Below are positions 46,020 to 57,900 of a stretch of 64,000 nucleotides of DNA, piece after piece. Position 1 is the stretch's first letter. Each line of letters opens with the position of its first letter. The position numbers and the translations under genes are program-made. The notes beneath the pieces were generated by a model. That model saw nothing but the letters and a program-made list of their open reading frames with translations, did not search any database and was not told the DNA's origin. The stretch is taken from assembly GCA_030686995.1 (NCBI GenBank), contig CM060706.1, forward strand, positions 145,857,859 to 145,921,858, in the 5' to 3' direction. This DNA is from Artemisia argyi. Lineage: Eukaryota; Streptophyta; Magnoliopsida; Asterales; Asteraceae.

Positions 46020-47906
46020 TTTTTTTTTTTTTGAACGGCGATATTATTAAGCTAGCAAGGTGCTAGAAAGACTTACAAAGCTACGGAACTAGGAGTTTTT
46101 ATCCAAGAGTTCCAATCCAAGTTAATGTTACAACGATTTGAACACCAAAAAAAAGATAAACGAACAATATCATCAAAAAGAAGATCCATGCGTGGCTGCT
46201 TACTCCCGAAACAAAACTTGATTGCGAAAGTTCCAAATAGCCCACCACACGACATAGCAAGTGCCTTCAAGAATGTCCTTAAGTCTCTTAGATAAACGGA
46301 TATTATTAAACCAAGTGAGCCAATCTCCATATGAATTAAGATCATGAATCTCTAACTCCCACCAACGGGCAACTTTGAACAAAAGCTGACGAGCTAGATG
46401 GCAAGAGAACAAAAGATGCGATGAAGACTCCACGGCGGTACTACAAATAGGGCATAAAATAGAGGGGATATCAACCCCTCTAAGTGAAAGATTAAGTCTT
46501 GTTGGCAATTTATCCAAGCAAACTCTCCAAGCAAAAATATTAATCTTGATTGGGACTACTTTTATCCATCGCGTAGGGGTGTCAAGCTTGGGAAGAAGAG
46601 CATTGTCTATAAATATGCGGGTTGATTTAACCGAAAACTCTCCGGACGACTCAAGGTTCCAGATCCAACGATCATTAACTTGTGGAAGAAGAATTTGACT
46701 CAAGCTATCTTCAAGTTTCCGCAACTGCTCCTCTTCTAAGCCTCCTCTCGGTGCTCTTCTAAAAGACGACACTAGAGAAGGTTCGTTGAGCTTATTAGCA
46801 ACCGTGACATGTGGATTTAATTCCAACAAGAAAAGTCTAGGAAACAAAATCTTGAATGGAACATCATTGAGCCACTGGTCCTCCCAAAAGGAGGTATCTT
46901 CCCCATTTCCCACTTTTTTCTTTATAAAAGAGAAGAGATTAATACCTTTAGAAGCTAGGCCTTTGAACTCACGCACAATATCCAGCCAAGGAGAACATCT
47001 AGGAGGGGAACGAGAGCTATCAAGAAGACCATGAGGACCATGAATAGCCTTGATAAGACGAGCCCATAAAGAGTGATTATTAGCGGTGAAACGCCATATC
47101 CATTTGAAAAATAAACCACGATTAAGAGCGAAAAAACTTGAAATGCCAAGACCACCATTCTTTTTAGAAGCCATAACCTTCTTCCAAGCAATAAGAGCTA
47201 ACTTCTTTTCAGGATTAGTCACCCCATTGAAAAAATTCCGGCGGATTGATTCCATTAAGTTGAGAACTCCCATAGGACATTTGAAGATGGATAAATGATA
47301 AAGTGGAAGAGAGCTTAAGACCGATTTTAACAAAGTAAACCGGCCTCCAATGGAGAGCGTTTTAAGTTTCCACTTAGATAGCCGAGAGGAAAGTTTATCA
47401 ATAACGTCGTCCCAAGATCCACGCCTCGACATGATACCACCCACTTTAACACCAAGAAATTTAAAAGGCGCGGAAAACGTCAAACAACCTATAGAGTCCG
47501 CTGCTAAGACCACTTCGTTATGAGGAATTCCAATACCCATGAGTTTACTTTTATGAAGATTGATTTTGAGACCCGAAGCCAAGAAAAAACACTTGAGCAC
47601 ATTCACTATGGTATTGATATTCGACGTATCCCATTTGCCAACAAACACCACATCATCGGCATAAAACAAGTGAGATAGAGACAAACTATTATCAATAGGA
47701 ATACCTTTATAGATACCTGCATTTTCCACATTCTTGAATGAGAGATGAAGACTTTCCATGATCAAAATAAAGAGTAACGGGGATAAAGGATCTCCCTGCT
47801 TCAAGCCTTTATAAAATTGAAACTCCTTAGTTGGGCTACTGTTAGCAAGAATGGACCCCTTAGCATTATGGAGACAACCTTGTATCCAACAACGCCATTT
47901 GCAACT
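46020..47906 (-). mobile_element. 5'-truncated LINE-1-type retrotransposon with 14-bp TSD
   Basis: The minus-strand element ends in a poly(A) tail (T run on plus at 46018-46032). Both sides carry AAATTATTTTTGTT (46006-46019 and 47907-47920). The 5' end is truncated within the reverse transcriptase, as is usual for LINE insertions. About 165 bp of 3' UTR lies between the ORF stop (46200) and the tail. Confidence 0.9.
46200..47905 (-). pseudogene. LINE ORF2 C-terminal part: reverse transcriptase and zf-RVT
   Basis: An open frame continues from the truncation point (CKWRCWIQGCLHNAKGS) without a stop to FRNQVLFRE. It contains KQGDPLSPLLFILIMESL, the catalytic FYADDVVF, thumb/connection sequence (RRGSWDDVIDKLSSRLSKWK) and the zf-RVT region with FAWRVCLDKLPTRLNL and CPICSTAVESSSHLLFSC. 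At about 568 residues it is under half of a normal ORF2. The endonuclease and ORF1 are missing. The lack of stops indicates a fairly recent insertion. It cannot mobilise itself. Confidence 0.85.
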
Positions 47907-47920
47907 AAATTATTTTTGTT

Positions 47921-48031
47921 ATTAACAACTAAATTTGCAAAAGATCGATAAACGTAAGTACTATTTTTTTAAAGTTAGTCTTTTGAGACTAACTTTGAAA
48001 TTAAAAATTAACCTGAGGTGGTCTAAAAATA

Positions 48032-48062
<31 letters not shown>

Positions 48063-48193
48063 CTGATGAACATTGTTTTAACGAATGAACAATAATTTTT
48101 AACGGGATCGATATGCTGCAAAGTTATTCCTTTGAGACTATCTTTGAAATTAAAATTTAACCTGAGGTGCTGTTTTTGTTAAATATTTAACCT

Positions 48194-48232
<39 letters not shown>

Positions 48233-49168
48233 TGAACAGTACTGTTACAGTACATGCTACAGTACACAGACTTACAAAACCACTGTTTTGTCCACTATAG
48301 CTGCTAGAGTAACACATTCTCCCTTTTAGTATATATAATAATAAGTCTAAATAAAGTATACAATAAAGTGTTCATCAATAGTCGGAGTTGCTCACCTGTT
48401 TGTTTATGTTTGTGTACATATGTATGCATGTACTTTATGTGTTGCTTTCATGCTTAGCTTGAAATGACATATTTATAAGTAACCTTTCTTGTTAAACCAA
48501 TTCAAAACATGGTAACAACTTTTGTTTATTTGTGTTGAATATGTAAAGGTGCGATTGGGGAACGTGGCATCCTTATCCATCATTTGGTACCCAGCCGAAT
48601 TCCAACCAAAAGGCACTCAAAACCTACTCAAGTGTCCCTACTCTATTACTCTCCCATGTTTTCTGAATTTACAAAAATAATGTTATGAGTTTTTCTAAGT
48701 TAAAAAACAAAAAATAAATAAAAAATAAATAAAAAATTAAAAAAATGAATGGTTTATGTTTATTAAAAAAATTACATAAATGGTCATTATAGTTGGTTAA
48801 TTTTTGCAGATTTAGTCAATATATATATATATATATATATATATTTTTCATCAGGACCAGTTATTAAGATTTCAAATCGTTACGGAATTTCATTACACAA
48901 AAGGTCAATATGGTTTGCCAAAATTACATAAATGGTCATTGAGGTTTGCTAGAATTGGACTTGATCCGTAATCATTTGAAACCTTAATGACTGAACTTGG
49001 TGAAAAAAAAGTTAAGTGACTAAATCTGCAAAAACCGACAAACAATAATGACCATTTATGTGATTAACTCAAAAAATTAAGTTTTCACTCACAATAAATC
49101 CAACATGATATCTTATGTTTAAATTGAACATGAGAAAACCTCAATTCTTTTCTATATGGATCATGTAT
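47921..49168. other. Intergenic with A-rich repeats and an (AT)n run
   Basis: Two similar blocks (TTGAGACTAACTTTGAAATT near 47972 and TTGAGACTATCTTTGAAATT near 48131), each followed by AACCTGAGGT and a poly(A) tract (48038-48061, 48194-48229), suggest a duplicated A-tailed element. (AT)n lies at 48818-48844. No gene. Confidence 0.45.
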
Positions 49169-49383
49169 CAGAGACGGACCAAAAATTTGTGAAAGGGTGT
49201 TGCACTATTCTTTTTTTATGATTATGAGTACGAAAGATGCTTCACAAAGAATTTATTAGATAAAATTGTGTGTTGCACGTGCTAAAAAAAGCTATATTTT
49301 ATTTAAAAAAAAATAATTACATTCTGTAATCAAAAATTGGGTATGGCCGTGTCATACCCGACACTCATGTGGGTCCGTCCGTG
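49169..49383. mobile_element. hAT-type MITE, degenerate
   Basis: Left end CAGAGACGGACCAAAAATTT, right end GTGGGTCCGTCCGTG (inverted core GGACGGACC/GACGGACC). CATGTA occurs on both sides, offset by one base. 215 bp. The ends resemble the 40978 element. Confidence 0.6.
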
Positions 49384-51166
49384 CATGTAACCGATGTTAT
49401 AAAAGGTAAGTATTAATACTCAGAACTCGAGTTGTTTATTTGGACACATGATAATACCTAATTCTTTTGCTCAACTCGCCAACCCAATGCTAACCTTTCC
49501 AATTTGGTCAAGGCCAACTACCACTTCACTTTGTGGAAACTTGACTAATATTTCTGTCAACCACTATAATAGTATAACTTATTAATTTAAGCAAAGTTTA
49601 TGTAGATGAAAGTGGTCGTGCATTGAAAAACTTTGCTGTTACAAAAGTATTAGCCATTCAAAAATAGGTCATGATAAAAATGTGTAAAATTTTTAAGCCA
49701 TTGAAAGAAAGTAAGTGGTAGAAAGAACCTACTTCTCCTTTTGCTTAATTCATCTGGGACCTGGGCAACTATTCATAAGTCACGAGCACATTTATCTTAT
49801 TCTTTGAAGAATTGTTTTGCTACTATTTCTTTTGAGAGAGATCAGTTTTGGCATTTGTTAAAAGAATGATGATAATTTAACATGTAAATCTTGTCGGAAA
49901 TACTTAAAACTAGCTATAAACTTGTTTTAATCACTTATAGTCGCTGTTTATATCTATCGCAAGTTGTTTTTAAAGGAAAATCTTGTCGGAAATACACAAA
50001 ACTCGTTGAAAATATCAAAACTTGTCAGAATCGCCAATTCAATTAATCTCGCTTAAATTGATTACAAGTTAAAAAAAAAAAAAATCAACCGGCCAACTAC
50101 CAATTCATGTAACCTTATTTACAGTATTACGAATCACTAACTACTGCATGGAACTCGAAAAAAAAAGAAAAGGATAAAGAAGCTGATAATATTACACGTC
50201 AATGCATAGACTATAAGCTCGAATATTTTGTTTTATGAGGAGAAAAGAAAGGTAGAAATCTAGCAAAAATCTAGAGATTCCGATTTGTGGGTCCTTGTCA
50301 CTAATTCTCAGAAATACCCTACCAATTTTGTAAGTTTGCTTTCATAAGATTTACAAACAAGATTTTGGGCCATACGTGTCGATTTCTCATTGTAAACTTC
50401 CACACTAATCCTTCTTTACAGTTCCTAAAAATTCGGCACGGCGTTTTCTAGGGACATCTTTGCACTTTGCTAAGTTTGTTGATTTGTAGCCATTTAAGTC
50501 AATTTCTGTCCTTTGTCAATTGAATTAATAGTCTAAACGTCACATTATATCCAACCTTAGGGCAATGTTTGTTGACGGGTTTATCGGGGCTTATAAAGGC
50601 TTAAGCTTTCAAAATAAACTAGTTTATAAAATAAGTTTTGTTTGTTACATAGGTTTATAGAAGCTTTTATAAGTCATAAGACTCAATAAGCCAAACCCAT
50701 AGTAAAAAGTTTATTGGGGAATATACATAGTTAAATTACTTAAATACATTTTAAAATTTAATTGATTATCATGCAAAAACTAGGAATATATGTTGAATTT
50801 AATTTGATGTATTTAAATGTGATTTTACATTAACAAACTTTAGCTCCGTACTAATTCGCAAAAAAACTTTATAAAAATATAAACTTCAATTTTCGGTTTA
50901 TAATATACTGGAAGCTCTAAGCCGAGACCCAACCCCAACTCATTGCACCCATACCTTGTGTGTGTTGAATTGTTAACGATACACTGTGTTCTCAAGTTTT
51001 AAAGCAAGCAAAATCAAGAATAGTAAAGGGAAAAACAATGAAAAAGTAAAGGAAGTGTTGGTTCATACATTCTTGATATAAGCGAAAGAAAAAAGAAAGT
51101 AACCATAAATCATGCTTTTAAGTTGGAGTAAAAGAAAATAACTTGTTCAAATTACATATACGTCAT
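49384..51166. other. Intergenic, no gene
   Basis: AT-rich. Near 50560 GGGCAATGTTTGTTGACGGG looks like one end of the GTGTTTGTTT MITE type seen at 3138 and 7077, but no partner end was identified. Confidence 0.4.
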
Positions 51167-51169
51167 TTA

Positions 51170-52068
51170 GAGTAGAGGGAGTGATAATGCAGGACTCGCG
51201 TTTTTCTTATGTGGCACTATAACAACGCACGTTATGGCGTTATGATGAATTCCAAGGTTGTTGCGTTGGACCAGCGTTTCAACGCACGTTACCCTGCCAA
51301 CGTGCATTACAATGTTAGAAGGATCAACCAAAAAAAAAAAAAAAAAATACAAAACACCCCAAACTAGCCGTTTGATTCAAACCAAAAAAGAAAACATAGA
51401 TCTCAGTTTAATTAACTCGTTTTCAAATCTTTAAAAGATTTACAAGTTGTTAAGAACCATCATAGATCTATATCGAAGCTAAACTTCTTTATTAATATAC
51501 GAAAACCATCAAGAAAAAACCAGAACAAAAGTGCTCTAATATTTTCTTTGTATCGATCTGAAAAACAAAAAGAAGAAATAACCTACCTTAAAAATTAGCG
51601 TTCGTATCTTGTATCGATCTTGTGTTGGGTGACTGCCTAACTTTTTTGATAATAGAGGCGTGAGTTTATGTGTAGCAAATTTAGGGTTAGTCTTTTATAT
51701 AAGAAAATATATGAGTTGGACTTTTGGATAATTCATCTTGGGCTTCTGGTTGGAATTTTAGATAACAAAATATGTTTGGCTATTTTGATAAGTTTATTAA
51801 ACCTTATCAAAAAGTTGAAAACTATGTCATTTTTTTTAATTGTAATGTTTTTATTTTGTATTGTAATGTTTAGTTTTATTAATAAAATGTTTGAATGTTT
51901 AATAAATGAATTTGTTAAGGGTAGAATTTGTAAATTTGTAAAAAGTGGTGTTATTTGGTGTTATGATTTCCTGATGTTTTTTGTTGTTATATTATTTGAT
52001 GCTGAGATGATGTGGCGCTGACGTGGCGCGGTGTTATTTCATAACTCAAGTTACCACTCCCTTTACTC
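51170..52068. mobile_element. Harbinger-type element, 899 bp, TTA target
   Basis: The ends GAGTAGAGGGAGTGATAA and (inverted) GAGTAAAGGGAGTGGTAA match at 16 of 18 positions. TTA is on both sides (51167-51169 and 52069-52071). The interior has palindromic AACGCACGTTA motifs near the left end and TGACGTGGCGCGG near the right. A 117-codon Leu/Phe-rich frame (51668-52021) has no recognisable domain. Autonomous status is unlikely. Confidence 0.75.
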
Positions 52069-52071
52069 TTA

Positions 52072-52639
52072 CTTGTTATTGTAAAAACTTTTAAAAGAGA
52101 CATATTAGTCTTTAGACAAAATATATTAATGTTCCTTTTCCATTATCTCCAAAAACGAGATGAAGATTTTTGAGTAACACAAAAAACATTACTTTTTCTT
52201 TCTTTATTCTCTTTCAAAAATAAACTCCCGAACTCAAAAATACATTACTTTTTCTTTCCTTTCCACTCGAATTTTAACTTAAGAATGTTAGTCGTATATT
52301 TGTTATAGCCCGAGTCTATTTTGTATGGGCTGAGGCCCGAGTATTATTTGTTAGGGTTTGTACTATATATATACTTATTTAGTGTTATGAATGAGATAAG
52401 AAACACCTTATCATTCTACAAAGAAGACATGGCTAACAATTTCATTGTTCAACGGGTATCGTGAAAAAATACACTATATTAATCCGATCAAACCATAAAA
52501 CTCTAATTATTAGGATTAAGAAAGTGATAAATGTGTCTTTGATTTAATTAAACTAGTTAGTGATTACTTAGTGTCGGGAACTTTTTTTGGGTTGTTGCTG
52601 AGAGGCTTTCGTCAATGTCGTAAAGTTTTAAGTTTACTC
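52072..52639. other. Intergenic, possible short LTR remnant near 52301
   Basis: TGTTATAGCCCGAGTCTATT through CATTCTACA (about 52301-52421) has TG...CA ends and a TATATATATACTT box like a short LTR. No target duplication or second copy is visible. Confidence 0.3.
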
Positions 52640-53820
52640 CGGATAATGTTAAGAGTGGTTAATACTTACATCTGTGATAGAGCTAGCCCTCCAACTGATG
52701 GCAAGTTTGATGTAAAATTCATGACATTTTGATTGTTTTTTATTTCTTTTTTGAACATTAGTCGAATGTATATAAATATACTTTTTCGCAAAAAAACAAA
52801 TGATACACAGCATACCTGATCTCTTACTATTAAGACTATTTTCTTGTGTGGTTAGATGGTCAATCTCCATCAACTGATCAAGGGTCCTTGTTTTTTCACT
52901 ATGGTTGTATGAATTGATGGATTATGACTTAGGAGATAATGGCAGACAAGAGTTTCCATATTGAAAATGAAAGCAAAAGACTAGACCATTTATCATGAAA
53001 TGGCTCAACGTGGTCCAAGAATGGTGGTGCCAATAGATGTGACCAAGAAACCAAGGCAAAAGAAGCTACCGCTTCATAACCATTAGCACCCCGATATACC
53101 TCGTGTTACTGAGGTTAGTGACGTTACGATGGTCGATTTTTATGGTGGTGGTATTACACTAGAGTACACCAGACAAGTCTGTCGTGAGTCTTGTTCATGT
53201 GTAGTACTCTTATCATGTTTTGTATTCATTTCATGTGTAGCATAGACGAAAAATATTCATTCTTTTGTTCACTCTTTTATTCATATCTTATATCTAAATA
53301 AATTCCATTTTGCTACTGGTTGTGAAAAAGACAGGTTAGGCAGTTTGGGTAAGGGGTCGGTCAAAATGGGTCAATTTGGGTTGGACCGTCCCACAAACAC
53401 TTTTTCGTGTTTTTTTTTCTTTTAAAGTTTTTAAACACTTTATAAAATTCAATAGTATGAATATCAGTTGACATTCAAAGTTAGCACGGGTTGAGAACGT
53501 ATATCCATTTCAAATACTAAAGTTTCATTTAACCCGTTTGAGGCAAGTGTAACCCAAATCGACCCGTTTAGCATAAACTTGTCAAATTCATAACTCTATC
53601 AATATCAATTAGGCGCATATAGCAAGAACCCGAATCACAAAAATGAAGCTCAAAGGCCAGTACCTAATCACACTATTAGCCCCAATGAAAAGAATCTGAC
53701 TGCAATACTCTATTACAGATTCTTAGGTATTCCAAAAGATTTAGTATTCCATATTTTCTACCACACAAATAGTAGTTCATCTATGAGCCCTCCAACACCA
53801 AAACTAGTAGTATGTACATT
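52640..53820. repeat. Segmental duplication of the formamidase upstream region
   Basis: Interspersed homology to 61565-62790 in the same order: upstream flank (CCTCCAACTGATGGCAAGTT vs CCTCCGACTGATTGCATGTC), exon 1 of copy A, intergenic (CAGTTTGGGTAAGG...) and the start of copy B (ATGAGCCCTCCAACACCAAA at 53783 vs ATGGCTCCTCCAACACC at 62766). The right side diverges after about 53820. Confidence 0.75.
53000..53190 (+). pseudogene. Degenerate formamidase-like first exon
   Basis: From ATG 53000 it reads MAQRGPRMVVPIDVTKKPRQ and KLPLHNH. Then TAG replaces the Trp of HNRWHPDIP. HPDIPRVTEV follows, then a deletion removes about five codons before MVDFYGGGITLEYT. The equivalent splice donor (GTAAGT in the other copies) is replaced by GTGAGT inside altered sequence. 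Not functional. Confidence 0.85.
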
Positions 53821-54308
53821 ACTTAGTTCTTTTCTAGTGAAACCAAAAGACTGGTTTTGGCCGCTTGCAACTAACAAGCGTCCGTGATTTATTTTCAGCA
53901 ATTAATCTGAATCAGTGGCCATTAACCAAGATATCTTTGAAAAGGCATTAATATAAGTATAATATAGTTTTTCAATTATCTAATATAGTTAGAAAAATGA
54001 GATACAAAACATCCAAGGACAAGTGATTTCATATCATCAATGGAGGCTCGTGTGACCCACAACAGTGCAACACAAAGGACTCAAATAATTGACAACTTGT
54101 GGCATGCCTTATGGTTCACTAGCTATGGTCTTTACTCTTTACTTGCACAACTGTGGATGGTATTTACCCGACAATGCCATGTGAAAGAATGTAAAATCGA
54201 CAAAATTCATAACCCCACAACAATAACCAGGCATGAGGCAATAACACAACTTTATGGAAACATACCCAAAACTCAGCATTTTCGACTAGCAACTTTTTTG
54301 TGTTAATG
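53821..54308. other. Intergenic upstream of the LURP-one-related pseudogene
   Basis: The 88-codon frame at 54040-54306 has no motif and is probably chance or a 5' flank. No other gene seen. Confidence 0.4.
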
Positions 54309-54964
54309 ATGGCTCAACGAAGTAAACTCCTCCATGCAATGCAGTTTCCGTGATAGGTCCACATTGTATGGCTCTAAACGCATATGATGTTATATTTGTT
54401 AGGCATTCAAGGGGAGACCATTCAATTACAGATCATGACTATAATATGATGTTCAAGGTGAACCCAGTGAACAACATGTTCCGTGATCAGCTTGTCTTGC
54501 TTAATGGATGTGGAAAAATCCTCGTTACGCTCAGTGAAAAGGTGATCTTTAAAAAAAATTAAAAAAAAAAAATCTTATAATTTTTCTTGCTAAATTATAC
54601 ATTGAAGTACACTAGTACGGTTTATAATTTTCCAGGTCAGGAGTGTGCATAAGCGATGGAATGTATATAAGGGCAAAAGTGAAAACATTTCTGATATCAT
54701 ATTTAGCATAAGAAAACCAAACACAATCCAATGTGGGACAAATCTACATGTGTTCTTGGCCGACAATGAGAGTAACGAGAAAGCTTGTGATTTTAATATC
54801 ACAGGAAGCTGGTCAAAGAAAAATTGCGCTATTTATGATTCTTCCAGAATAATAGCACAAGTATGTTTCATACATTTGACCTTGCTAATGTGTTGTAATC
54901 TTGGATATTCCCGGTTATGTGTATTTACTCTAGAGTCTATGTATAACGTAAAACATAATCAACG

Positions 54965-57900
54965 TCTTGTTAAATGTAGAGTGGATGAGATTGAGAGAAA
55001 ATGATTGTATTGCATTAGATTGAAAATGAATTACATCTGTTGCTGTTGTTTATATACAAGAGCTAAGATAGTTAACTATGCTAACTAACTAACTGCTAGT
55101 CTACTTCTAGAACTATCTAAACTACAAGTTACATCTTATTACAAGGAGTGAAGCTGTTATGAAGTAGAATACATGTCTTGTGTTGAGACTGCAGCTTTGT
55201 TCTTGTATTCATAACTGAGTTGACACGAGAGCTTGCATTGACTTTGTCTGCAACATGAGTGTATAGCTCATTATCCCCCCCACAAATTGGCATTGTGTAT
55301 GGATCACAGATGCTCAATTTGGATAGACAATTGTAGTGAAGAGGTCTATGCAAGGCTTTGGTAAGAATATCAGCAACTTGTGATTTTGAGGGTACAAATG
55401 TAGGTAGGATGAGTCCTGCTTTAACCTTGTCCCTAACAAAGTGACAATCAATTTCTATGTGCTTGGTTCTAGCATGTTGAACAGGATTAGAAGCCAAGGA
55501 TATAGAGGAGGCATTGTCACATAGAATCTTGATAGGTGTAGAAACTGGGACAAGTAAATCCTTGAGTAGACATTTGATCCAGGAAACTTCACATGTTGTA
55601 TCTGCTAGGGATCTGTACTCAGCCTCTGTGGAGGATCTAGAAACCACATTTTGCTTCTTGGATTGCCAGGAAATGAGACTACTTCCAAGGAAAACACAAT
55701 TACCAGACACTGATCTTCTTGAGTAGGTACAACTAGCCCAATCACTATCACAATAGGCTGTTAAGATTGGACTGTTGAGAGTTGGGAAAAATAAGCCTTG
55801 ACCTGGACATAACTTGATGTATCTGATCACTCTCATTAAGGCCTTGAGATGTGGTGTTCTTGGTTCTTGAAGGAATTGACTCAGAGATTGTGCAGCATAG
55901 GATAAATCAGGTCTTGTCATTGTTAAGTAGAGAAGCTTACCAACCATTGTTCTGTAGAAGGATGGATCAGAAAGAAGCTCTCCATCAGTCTTATTAAGCT
56001 TTATGTTTGGATCAAGTGGAGTAGCTGCAGGCTTGACATGTAGCATTTTGGCTTCTTTCAATAATTCAAGAGCATACTTTCTTTGTGTTAAGACCATTCC
56101 AGTGTTGTTTCTGAGACACTCAATTCCCAAGTAGTAGTGAATAGGCCCTAAGTCTTTGATGCTGAAAGTGAGATCCAGTTGATGTTTTATGTGATCAATG
56201 AACTTCTTGTCATTGCCTGTGATGATAATATCATCAACATAGACTAGAAGAGAGGTAGTTGTGGAGGCAGTGTGATGAGTGAACAAAGATGTATCCACAT
56301 AACTTTGTTTGAAACCAAGACCTTGTAGATAAGTACTGAGCTTGTCAAACCATTGTCTATTAGCTTGCTTGAGGCCATAGAGTGATTTCTTGAGCTTACA
56401 GACCATGTTGGGTGAGGTAGGCTTAGGGTAACCAGGTGGAATTGTCATATATACTTCCTCATTTAGATCCCCATGGAGGAATGCATTGTTTATGTCCAGT
56501 TGCTCAATATGCCAACCTTTTTGAATACCAAGTGTCAAAAGAGTCCTCACAGTGACCATCTTAGCCACTGGAGCAAAAGTCTCAGTGTAGTCTACCCCTT
56601 CCTTTTGGTTGTAGCCCTTAGCTACAAGTCTAGCTTTGAACCTTTCAACTGTCCCATCAGCTCTGTACTTAATTTTAAAGACCCATTTTGCACCAATAGC
56701 AGTCTTGCCAAGAGGAAGCTCAACAATTTCCCAAGTGTCATTTTCTTCAAAAGCATTGATTTCTTTGTCCACTGCTATTAGCCATCTATTGTCTTTGGAT
56801 GCTTGGGCAAAGGTCTGTGGTTCCACTAACTTATCTATATTACAAATGAGATGCTTGTGTTTGTGTGTGAGATTATGATAGTTGATGTATTTGTGTAAGT
56901 GATGTTTAGATATGACATTGTGCACAGAGGATTTTGTGAGAATGGAGTGTTGGTAGTCATTGAATTTTGTTGGAAGATGTCTGGTTCTTGTGGAGGTCCT
57001 GAGTGGGGGTGGTGGAGGTGGTGAGGTAGTTGGTATAGATGATGGAGTTAATGTTTGTGATGAGTGTTCAGGTTCAAATGCAGGTGAGGATGGATGAGTT
57101 GATTGATCAGAGTGTGTTGGTACAGATGAAGGGGTGTTTGGTTGTGGAGAAGGTGAGGGAATAGACTCAGTAGTATGGGTTGGTTGAGATGTAGATGTTG
57201 TGGATGATGGAATAGAAGTATTGGAGGGTGGAATTGGAGGTGGTTGTTCATTTGAAATGAATGAGAAAGATGGTGGTATTGGTGGGGTAGAAGAACATGT
57301 AGTGGGAGTTTGATGGAAAGGAAATATGGTTTCATCAAAAGTGACATTCCTACTAGTGATGGTTTTCTGTGTTTTGGGATCATAAACAATGTAGCCTTTT
57401 TGATTTGATGGATAGCCAAGAAGGACAGTTGGTGTTGATCTGGGTGCAAACTTATCAGTTGTGTAGTTGTGTACATATGCTCTGCAACCAATGATTTTGA
57501 GATGATCTAAATTAGGTGGTGTATTGTAAAGAAGTTCATAGGGACTTTTGTTATTGAGAATTCTGGAAGGCAATCTATTGATGAGATAGGTAGAAGTAAG
57601 AATGCAATATCCCCAGAGGTGTTTTGGAAAGTTTGAAATTGAATGGATCTGGCCATCTCTAACAGTTGTTGATGTTTTCTTTCCACTCTGCCATTTTGTT
57701 GAGGTGTGTATGGGCATGAGGTTTGGTGAATTATGCCATGGGATTTGAAAAATTCATCAAGTGTATTGTTTAAGAATTCTGTCCCATTATCACTTCTTAT
57801 GCTTTTGATTGATTTTTGAAAGTGATTCAAGATGTATTGATGAAAGGTTTTGATGGTAGAAGCAACATGATATTTGTTTGGTAAAAGATAGGTCCAGGTT

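Noticed and set aside
51668..52021. 117-codon frame inside the Harbinger-type element
   Set aside because: Leu/Phe/Ile-rich composition from AT-rich DNA, no transposase motif. Kept only as a remark in the element entry.
54040..54306. 88-codon frame upstream of the LOR pseudogene
   Set aside because: No similarity recognised to LOR proteins or other families, and no splice logic connecting it.
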